A stretch of 10,071 bases of DNA from Alphaproteobacteria bacterium (GTDB lineage Bacteria; Pseudomonadota; Alphaproteobacteria; UBA828): NCBI GenBank assembly GCA_029937205.1, contig JAPYQV010000062.1:1-10071 (forward strand), given 5' to 3'. The translations under genes were made by a program, and so were the position numbers. A model generated the notes under the pieces. That model saw only the letters and a list, made by a program, of their open reading frames with translations, was not told the DNA's origin and made no database searches. Numbering within the stretch: position 1 is the stretch's first letter; every line of letters starts with the position of its first letter. This document shows, piece after piece, positions 5,617 to 10,071 of the stretch.

Positions 5617-7683
5617 TTATCCGTTGCGCAATGTCTCACACGGTTGCAATCGTAAATTACCGAGTTTGTCGACCGTGGATTGCCATGCTGGCGGTATCAC
5701 GGTCGTCGATTCGTATTGTTCGATAATGGCGGGGCCGACGACGGTCGCATGACGGCCGAGCATACTGCGGTCGAACACGTTGCTCTCGATTAGCTCCGTG
5801 TGACCCAAAAAACCAACCATGCGCCTTGCTCGCGGTTCCGCATCGAGCGCGCGCGACTCGTCGAGGTGAGGCACTTGCGGCTTGGGGCGCTGACCGCCCG
5901 CACTCAAACGCATATTGACGATCTCAATCCCCTCGTGATCGCGCCACGACCGGCCAGTGAGCTTTTCGAATTGGGTATGGAACCGTTCTAAGGTTTTCGA
6001 CATGATCGGCGCCATGTCCTTCCCCATGACACATTCAACTGTCGTTTCATGCGTCATACCGGCATAGCGCAGGTCGAGTTTGGGGGTAAAAAAGCGGTCT
6101 TCTCTGTCGATGTCTTCCTGCGCGCACCACGCATTTGCGCTTGTGACAAGATCGTTATAAGTGATCTCAAGTTGCATCTGGTCCAGTGAGCTCTCGACCA
6201 AACCCAAGGGTTTCACAAAATCACGCGTGACATCGGCAACCAGTAACCCCCAGGCTGCTGCGAGACCCGGTTGCGGCGGCACTACAACCGAAGTCACCCC
6301 GAGCAATTCGGCAAGCTCTGCCGCATGCAGCGGTCCCGCGCCGCCCATGGCGAGCAAGGCATGCTTGGCCGGATCATGGCCACGCGATACTGAGACTCGC
6401 CGGATCGCCCCGCACATATTATGGCTCGCAATATCGAGAATGCCGCGCGCCGTGCGGATGGCGTTGAACCCGCGACTGCGCCCGAACGCGTTTAGCACCG
6501 ACGTTGCAAGTTCTGGATCGAGGGGAAGGCTGCCGCCGAGCAACGCATTGGGTATGCGGCCTAGCACGAGCTGAGCATCAGTCAGCGTGGGGACATCGCC
6601 GCCGTTTCCGTAACATGCAGGGCCAGGGCGGGCCCCGGCGCTTTCGGGGCCGACATGCCAGCGATGGTCGGCCGCCTCATACGCGACCGAGCCACCGCCT
6701 GCGCCAATCGATAACACGTCAAGCATTGGTGCCTTGAGTGGAAAGCCAGCCACGGTGCCGGCGGTAGTCAGCGTGTACTTTGCATCGGAGATCAGAGCGA
6801 CGTCAGTTGATGTTCCCCCGACATCGAATGTGATCACATTTGCTAGGCCGCTCTGTTCGCCTAACCAGCGCATGCCGACGACCGCAGCACTGGGCCCAGA
6901 CAACGCTGTGGTTAGCGGTTCGTGGGAAATACTCTCGGCGCTCGCCAATCCGCCATTCGATTGCATGAGCCAAATTCGCCGCAGGGCATCACCCGCCACC
7001 TGACGTAGGCTGTCGAGGTGGCCGGCAAGTACTGGGATTAGACAGGCATTAAGTGCGGTCGCGAGCGTCCGTTCATACTCGCGCAATTCCGGGAGTACTT
7101 TGCTAGAGCGTACAATTTCAATCTCAGGTGCGACCTCGGCAAAGATGGCCGAGATCGCATCTTCATGCTCTGGATTGAGATAACTGTGCAACATAGCGAC
7201 GGCGACCACACGGATATCAGCAGCGGCGTACTCTCGCGCAATACCTTTGATCTGCTCGTAATCGACCGGCTTTCGTTCAATGCCACTTGCTTCGAGACGC
7301 GCGCTGACTTCGCGCACCCACTCAAGTCCAACCAGTCGAGGGGGCAGCTGGCTCGGTGCCACTTCCCCGGCACTTGCCGGTAGCCGCGCCGTTTCTAGGA
7401 TATCCCGAAATCCGCTGGTAACAACCAGCCCGATCCGCGGAATTTCACCGCCGAGTAGCTTATTGAGCGCAATCGTTGTGCTGTAAAGTAGTTCATCGCT
7501 GGAGGTGAGGTGTCCGAGCGTATCATCGAGTGCGCGAGCGAAACGCTCAGGTGCGACCGAGGGCATCTTGTAGCTGTTAATTGCCCCATTTGCGTCAACA
7601 GAGAGCACATCTGTAAATGTTCCGCCGACATCAATGCTGATCAGCCGCAGATCTGGTGTGGGCGTAATGGCCACCGAACTCAC
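5617..7683 (-). CDS. hyuA: HyuA-like ATPase subunit 2, divergent paralog (alpha'-type)
   Basis: This 688-residue HyuA homologue is the first gene of the cluster. It shows SIDVGGTFTDVLS at about residues 16-28, LHSYLNPEHE at about 165-174, LREYERTLATALN at about 200-212, TFDVGGTSTDVAL at about 285-297, LSIGAGGGSVA at about 324-334, GPACYGNGGDVP and MGGAGPLHAAEL. Compared with its neighbour the second ATP-site motif is changed (YSTTIALNKLL in place of HGTTVATNAIL), and the His of DIHTVGAGGG is Ser. It is therefore a specialised paralog rather than a recent duplicate. Two HyuA types with one HyuB match the alpha, alpha' and beta subunits of acetophenone carboxylase, where the two ATPases are proposed to phosphorylate different substrates. 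The start is GTG at 7683 with a poor Shine-Dalgarno; a second GTG lies three codons downstream. A short open frame with a good ribosome site ends 1 nt before this start, so translation may be coupled. Confidence 0.9.
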   Translation of the reverse strand: MSSVAITPTPDLRLISIDVGGTFTDVLSVDANGAINSYKMPSVAPERFARALDDTLGHLTSSDELLYSTTIALNKLLGGEIPRIGLVVTSGFRDILETARLPASAGEVAPSQLPPRLVGLEWVREVSARLEASGIERKPVDYEQIKGIAREYAAADIRVVAVAMLHSYLNPEHEDAISAIFAEVAPEIEIVRSSKVLPELREYERTLATALNACLIPVLAGHLDSLRQVAGDALRRIWLMQSNGGLASAESISHEPLTTALSGPSAAVVGMRWLGEQSGLANVITFDVGGTSTDVALISDAKYTLTTAGTVAGFPLKAPMLDVLSIGAGGGSVAYEAADHRWHVGPESAGARPGPACYGNGGDVPTLTDAQLVLGRIPNALLGGSLPLDPELATSVLNAFGRSRGFNAIRTARGILDIASHNMCGAIRRVSVSRGHDPAKHALLAMGGAGPLHAAELAELLGVTSVVVPPQPGLAAAWGLLVADVTRDFVKPLGLVESSLDQMQLEITYNDLVTSANAWCAQEDIDREDRFFTPKLDLRYAGMTHETTVECVMGKDMAPIMSKTLERFHTQFEKLTGRSWRDHEGIEIVNMRLSAGGQRPKPQVPHLDESRALDAEPRARRMVGFLGHTELIESNVFDRSMLGRHATVVGPAIIEQYESTTVIPPAWQSTVDKLGNLRLQPCETLRNG

Positions 7684-7684
7684 T

Positions 7685-7747
7685 TCAGAGCCGGCCCGTG
7701 ATGTGCCCGAGACGGGGAAACTTCGGGTCGGCCGACGATGCGAACAT
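7685..7747 (-). CDS. Possible 20-codon leader ORF before the hyu cluster
   Basis: On the minus strand, GGAGAGG followed 6 nt later by ATG (7747-7745) opens a frame of 20 codons beginning MFASSADPKF and ending HITGRL. It stops with TGA at 7687-7685, just before the GTG start of the divergent HyuA gene. The ribosome site here is much better than the one for the HyuA gene itself, so ribosomes finishing this frame could re-initiate at the GTG. No run of one amino acid suggests classical attenuation. It may be a chance ORF. Confidence 0.3.
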   Translation of the reverse strand: MFASSADPKFPRLGHITGRL

Positions 7748-7895
7748 GGATGTCCTCTCCCACAAGAAACAGATCAGCAATTTGCGTCCCCCATGTTGAT
7801 CCCTAAGCCGCACTCTACAAGCCCGTTTCGGGTGGCCTACCCCTTTCGGATCTTGAGTGGGCGATCTCCGACCTGGTACCGATTGAGCGACTTAC

Positions 7896-7930
7896 CACTA
7901 AGGGATTTAGCACTAAGGGATTTAGCACTA
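7896..7930. repeat. 15-bp tandem repeat, 2.3 copies
   Basis: CACTAAGGGATTTAG occurs at 7896-7910 and again at 7911-7925, followed by CACTA at 7926-7930. The copies are identical, which suggests a recent slippage duplication. The period is divisible by three, but no real gene is recognised here. Confidence 0.8.
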
Positions 7931-8042
7931 TCTTGCAGAAAATTGCTAATCAATGGATTGGCGACTATCGCCTTCGAAAAGTTCCGCAAAGCCCGAAGTC
8001 GAGATCCTCTGCGAAATGGTATGTCGAGAAAAAGGAGGAGGA

Positions 8043-8200
8043 TTGATGCGCGATCGTCGCCTTTTCGATCGGCGGAATATTTCGAGATCGAGGAGATCAT
8101 AGATCCGCGGGCCACCCGGTCCAATTTGTGCCGTTGGATAAATTTCGCCGTCCGAACTTTAAGCCCCGGTCCGGTGTCGTTCAGCTACCGGCCTTAATGG
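8043..8200. repeat. Direct repeat, right copy (R2), longer form
   Basis: Same orientation as R1 (1258-1365). The first 80 bp (8043-8122) match with two differences; 50 bp (8123-8172) are unique to this copy; and 8173-8200 again match the left copy (23 of 28). The unique 50 bp is flanked by CCCGGTCC at 8115-8122 and again at 8165-8172, so the left copy is explained by a deletion between these short repeats. The distal part reads KAGS-stop on the minus strand where R1 reads KPDG-stop at the end of HyuB. No recombinase sequence is attached to this copy. Confidence 0.85.
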
Positions 8201-8532
8201 CGAGCCCCTGTTTCCTGAAAGAGTGACCTAGGATGGCTGAACACGCATGTCCGGTTTCCGCTGTAAAGCAGACATCCCGCGAAGGGGCAATCTACCCGGT
8301 CTGGCCGCGCTATCGACTCAGCTAGGACGCTGAGCATTTAGACGGTCTGGGCAATGGCTCCTATTTCCGGCAAAAATTTTGAAATTTTTTGATCGACTTG
8401 AATGTTGAGGCTCCCTGCAGCCTCGATCCTCGGATCGAAAAACCCGAATAGGGCCCGGGTATCTGGCGTTCGAGATCTCCGCTATAGGAGTAGCCTGACC
8501 TATCAGGGAGGTGCAAAAGCGCTCTGGTCGAC

Positions 8533-8582
8533 CGGCCCCTACCTCCCGAAGGCAGTGCTCTACCAGGCTGAGCGGTACTCCG
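8533..8582 (-). pseudogene. tRNA-Pro(CGG), 5' part; 3' half missing or remodelled
   Basis: From 8582 on the minus strand the first 50 nt read as a good tRNA-Pro: acceptor CGGAGTA, D arm GCTC-AGCCTGGTA-GAGC, anticodon stem CTGCC/GGTAG, loop TTCGGGA (anticodon CGG), then the variable bases GGGCC. After that there is no normal T arm: the next bases are GGTCGACCAGAGCG. A TACTCC that could close the acceptor stem appears only at 8492-8487, about 20 nt further away than normal, preceded by a small hairpin (CCTGA/TCAGG) and not followed by ACCA. This is either a truncated tRNA pseudogene, or an interrupted or unusual tRNA-like RNA. It lies 42 nt downstream of the ridA-like gene on the same strand. 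The parent acceptor stem does not match the tRNA fragment at 961-984. Confidence 0.65.
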
Positions 8583-8624
8583 ACTTGGATCGCGAACGGC
8601 AGTAAACGCGCCGGTGGCGCGCCG

Positions 8625-9050
8625 TTATTTCGTTGCTGGGCGCCTATCGAGCGCGACCACCGCCTCGACCTCGATCAGCACTTCCGGACGGAACAAGGCT
8701 TGCACGAACACCACCGTCGACGCGGGAGCCCAGTCGATCGCCCATTCGCGATAGACCTCGCCGACCGAAGGAAGGTTTTCCTCGCCAACGATGTAGAGTC
8801 TTAAGGAGCAGACGTTCGACCATTGCGCGTTGAGCTCGTCGAGCACGAGGCCGAGGTTATCGAACGCGATGCGAGCCTGACCGCGGGCGTCACCCACGCA
8901 GAGAACTTGTTCATCTCGCACCGCCACTTGCCCCGCAATATGGCCGAGGCAGGCGGAGTCTGAGATCACAGCCTGCGAATAGCGTCCGCTTGGAGGATGG
9001 TTCGGAACCGTTACGGCCCGGACTTCCGCACCTTGCACTTCTTGCGCCAT
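8625..9050 (-). CDS. RidA/YjgF/YER057c family protein, lacking the usual catalytic Arg
   Basis: The 141-residue protein is the normal size for the family, which forms small trimers in the cytoplasm; canonical members hydrolyse reactive enamine/imine intermediates. Visible are GRYSQAV at about residues 22-28, HIAGQVAV at about 37-44, and the family core AFDNLGLVLDELNAQWSNVCSLRLYIV with the C-terminal IEVEAVVAL. Canonical RidA has PAR(S/T) before the last strands, the Arg binding the substrate carboxylate. Here it reads PAST at about 109-112, so the Arg is replaced by Ser. This points to a non-canonical Rid subgroup that often sits in catabolic operons, with a different activity. ATG at 9050 has GGAGA 6 nt upstream. 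The upstream cupin gene is 246 bp away with a terminator-like hairpin between, so it is probably transcribed on its own. Confidence 0.85.
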   Translation of the reverse strand: MAQEVQGAEVRAVTVPNHPPSGRYSQAVISDSACLGHIAGQVAVRDEQVLCVGDARGQARIAFDNLGLVLDELNAQWSNVCSLRLYIVGEENLPSVGEVYREWAIDWAPASTVVFVQALFRPEVLIEVEAVVALDRRPATK

Positions 9051-9200
9051 CGTGGGTCTCCAGTTCTCTCTCTTTTGGACGGGCCAAGTGCCATATTTAC
9101 GTGGTTCGACACGAATATGGACATTCTGTCAGGGATGGCGGCGTCTCTGGCAATCCTGGGTGTCGGCGGGGCAATAACGCGATTAGCGAGGAGTCACGCG

Positions 9201-9220
9201 AAAAAAAAGGCCACCGCCTT
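9201..9220 (-). terminator. Rho-independent terminator-like hairpin after the cupin gene
   Basis: On the minus strand AAGGC-GGTG-GCCTT (9220-9207) forms a 5-bp stem with a 4-nt loop and runs straight into eight T residues (8 A's at 9201-9208 on the plus strand). It lies about 76 nt past the cupin stop codon. The stem is short, so termination may be partial. Confidence 0.5.
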
Positions 9221-9296
9221 GTTGCCAGCTTTGTGAAAAGCTTTGCCACCATGTCTCGTTTTTCGTTTGGGCCTTTGAATTCCGTAAGCGGCTCCA

Positions 9297-9782
9297 TCAT
9301 GCGCCGATCACGATTGGCGTCGGTGAACCCGCCTTGGCGCATTCGTCATAGTAATGCTGCAAGATGCTGCCTGCATCGACGATACTCTCTACCTCGCCGG
9401 TATCGTTGAGGTTGAGATTTGCGCCGCGGATAGCGAACCACACATCCGAGATCTCGGTGACGCCCTCTACGTCGGTGGTCAAGGTGTGTATCGAGCCGGC
9501 CGGCTCGTAAAGATAGGAACCTGCGCGGTTCACAGTGTTCGGATACTCGAGGTACTTCCACGCGCCGGAAAAGGTCACTGCATTCACTTCGCCGGTATGT
9601 TTATGTCGCGGCAGCGTGACGCCTGGATTGAAACGAGTACGCAGGACCCAAAGGCCACCCTCGATATCAACCTGAAGAAGCTGAAACGTCACGCCGTCGG
9701 TGAAATGTACGAAAGGTAAATCGTCCGGCGCACGGTGTAGTGCTTCCGGAATTTCCATTATTGCTTGTGGGGTTGCCGCCAT
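9297..9782 (-). CDS. Cupin dioxygenase, 2,4'-dihydroxyacetophenone dioxygenase-like
   Basis: This 161-residue single-cupin protein has both metal motifs. The first is PRHKHTGEVNAVTFSG, with His60, His62 and Glu65; the second is GSYLYEPAGSIHTL, with His99. Together they would hold one non-haem iron or other divalent metal. The surrounding text (VHFTDGVTFQLLQVDIEGGLWVLRTRF in pieces, WKYLEYP) resembles the 2,4'-dihydroxyacetophenone and acetylacetone dioxygenase group, which cleaves a C-C bond next to a carbonyl using O2. The substrate here is inferred. ATG at 9782 is preceded by AAGGAG at 9795-9790, an ideal ribosome site. The gene is probably monocistronic: a promoter-like pair lies upstream and a hairpin with a T-run downstream. 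A ketone-cleaving enzyme close to a possible ketone carboxylase hints at a shared pathway. Confidence 0.85.
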   Translation of the reverse strand: MAATPQAIMEIPEALHRAPDDLPFVHFTDGVTFQLLQVDIEGGLWVLRTRFNPGVTLPRHKHTGEVNAVTFSGAWKYLEYPNTVNRAGSYLYEPAGSIHTLTTDVEGVTEISDVWFAIRGANLNLNDTGEVESIVDAGSILQHYYDECAKAGSPTPIVIGA

Positions 9783-9816
9783 CGTGCCGCTCCTTAAAAA
9801 CCATCAACAAGCGCTA

Positions 9817-9845
9817 AGTATGCTCCGAAGACGGATATGCAGCAA
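9817..9845 (-). promoter_or_regulatory. Possible sigma70-type promoter of the cupin gene
   Basis: On the minus strand TTGCTG (9845-9840) and CATACT (9822-9817) are separated by 17 nt and would start transcription about 28 nt before the cupin ATG. Matches to consensus are only moderate, so this is a weak prediction. Confidence 0.3.
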
Positions 9846-9929
9846 GGCGATAGCACTTTAAAGCCTTTCCCTTTGACACTAACTTCCGCCCCTCTACCGG
9901 GCCACCCGAAGGTGACAGTTACCTTACAG

Positions 9930-9953
9930 AAAAACCAGCCCTCGAAGGGCTGG
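9930..9953 (-). terminator. Rho-independent terminator of the right-edge gene
   Basis: CCAGCCCT (9935-9942) and AGGGCTGG (9946-9953) form a perfect 8-bp stem with a 3-nt loop. On the minus strand it is followed by five T residues (A's at 9930-9934). It lies 25 nt past the stop of the partial gene at the right edge, the right place and strand to end that transcript. Confidence 0.8.
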
Positions 9954-9978
9954 CCAAAAGCGGACCTAATGACGGGCG

Positions 9979-10071
9979 TCAGCCATTGGTTTTGGCTCGC
10001 CTGAGCAAATGACGTTGGACGTAGAAGGTGTTGTAGACAGCAGATTGGATATTCGGGAATCCGTGTTCAGC
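9979..10071 (-). CDS. Unidentified protein, C-terminal 30 residues only
   Basis: An open frame enters from the right edge and ends with TGA at 9981-9979, reading AEHGFPNIQSAV then YNTFYVQRHLLRRAKTNG. The basic C-terminal tail and the strong terminator just downstream on the same strand support it as a real gene end. No family can be recognised from 30 residues. Confidence 0.55.
   Translation of the reverse strand, partial: AEHGFPNIQSAVYNTFYVQRHLLRRAKTNG

Larger units (their letters stand above)
7748..8624. other. Non-coding stretch between hyu cluster and ridA-like gene
   Basis: No convincing protein gene was found on either strand over about 0.9 kb. Open frames at 7634-8197 (+) and 7837-8124 (-) show no recognisable domain and have odd, repeat-driven composition. 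What it does hold is the leader region of the hyu transcript, a 15-bp tandem repeat (7896-7930), repeat copy R2 (8043-8200), a small hairpin GAGGCT/AGCCTC (8406-8423), an AT-rich patch near 8374-8390, and the 5' part of a tRNA-Pro (8533-8582). It looks like accumulated debris of mobile or rearranged DNA. Confidence 0.55.

Noticed and set aside
7837..8124. 95-codon minus-strand open frame through R2
   Set aside because: It is in a different frame from the one joined to the recombinase in R1, is driven by the SAKSL tandem repeat, and has no family resemblance.
7634..8197. 187-codon plus-strand open frame across the hyu leader and repeat R2
   Set aside because: It overlaps the HyuA start, contains the tandem repeat as RDLAL units and the non-coding repeat, and shows no recognisable domain.
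8220..8234. ILGHS on the minus strand, recalling the LGHS box of tyrosine recombinases
   Set aside because: The surrounding residues do not match a recombinase; the frame stops soon after at KAGS-stop with no tyrosine motif.
8990..9409. 139-codon plus-strand open frame spanning the RidA-cupin gap
   Set aside because: It overlaps the start of the Rid gene and the end of the cupin gene on the opposite strand, lacks a ribosome site and shows no domain.
1..10071. CRISPR arrays, complete insertion sequences, toxin-antitoxin or defence genes
   Set aside because: No regularly spaced repeats, no transposase with terminal inverted repeats and no such protein families were seen on either strand.

Overview
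The window looks like a piece of a proteobacterial chromosome. An alphaproteobacterium is my best guess, from the hydantoinase/carboxylase, thioesterase, cupin and Rid gene content and the style of the tRNAs, but no single marker proves it. Base composition is uneven. The first ~170 bp and the stretch 900-960 are clearly AT-rich; the rest is moderately GC-rich with numerous CG-containing codons.

Layout, left to right. (1) 1-168: start of an AT-rich membrane-protein gene on the minus strand, directly behind an intact elongator tRNA-Met (192-268, minus). (2) 439-930: a hotdog-fold acyl-CoA thioesterase on the plus strand, with a small inverted repeat just before its GTG start. (3) 961-1259: an integration scar, made of a 3' tRNA fragment (probably initiator tRNA-fMet), an inverted repeat, and the C-terminal remnant of a tyrosine recombinase. 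(4) 1346-7683: three large minus-strand genes, transcribed in the order HyuA-like (5617-7683), HyuA-like (3469-5529), HyuB-like (1346-3367). (5) 7748-8624: about 0.9 kb without a convincing gene. It holds a second copy of a repeat already seen at 1258-1365, a 15-bp tandem repeat, and a tRNA-Pro(CGG) gene whose 3' half is missing or remodelled. (6) 8625-9782: a RidA/YjgF-family gene and a cupin dioxygenase gene, both minus, with a terminator-like hairpin between them. (7) 9930-10071: a clear minus-strand terminator and the last 30 codons of an unidentified gene.

The main cluster encodes two different ASKHA-type ATPase subunits plus one HyuB subunit. That is the alpha/alpha'/beta set known from acetophenone carboxylase, in which the two HyuA-like subunits are thought to activate the ketone and bicarbonate separately. 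A hydantoin, lactam or oxoproline hydrolase is the alternative. The nearby cupin resembles the 2,4'-dihydroxyacetophenone dioxygenase family, and a thioesterase lies on the other side, so an aromatic-ketone or related acyl-CoA catabolic locus is a reasonable but unproven reading.

The most interesting non-coding structure is that the hyu cluster is bracketed by two direct copies of a ~110-160 bp sequence (1258-1365 and 8043-8200). The left copy is fused exactly to the broken recombinase gene, and beyond it lies the tRNA 3' fragment. Together these suggest that a catabolic module was carried in by, or rearranged within, a now-decayed tRNA-targeting integrative element.
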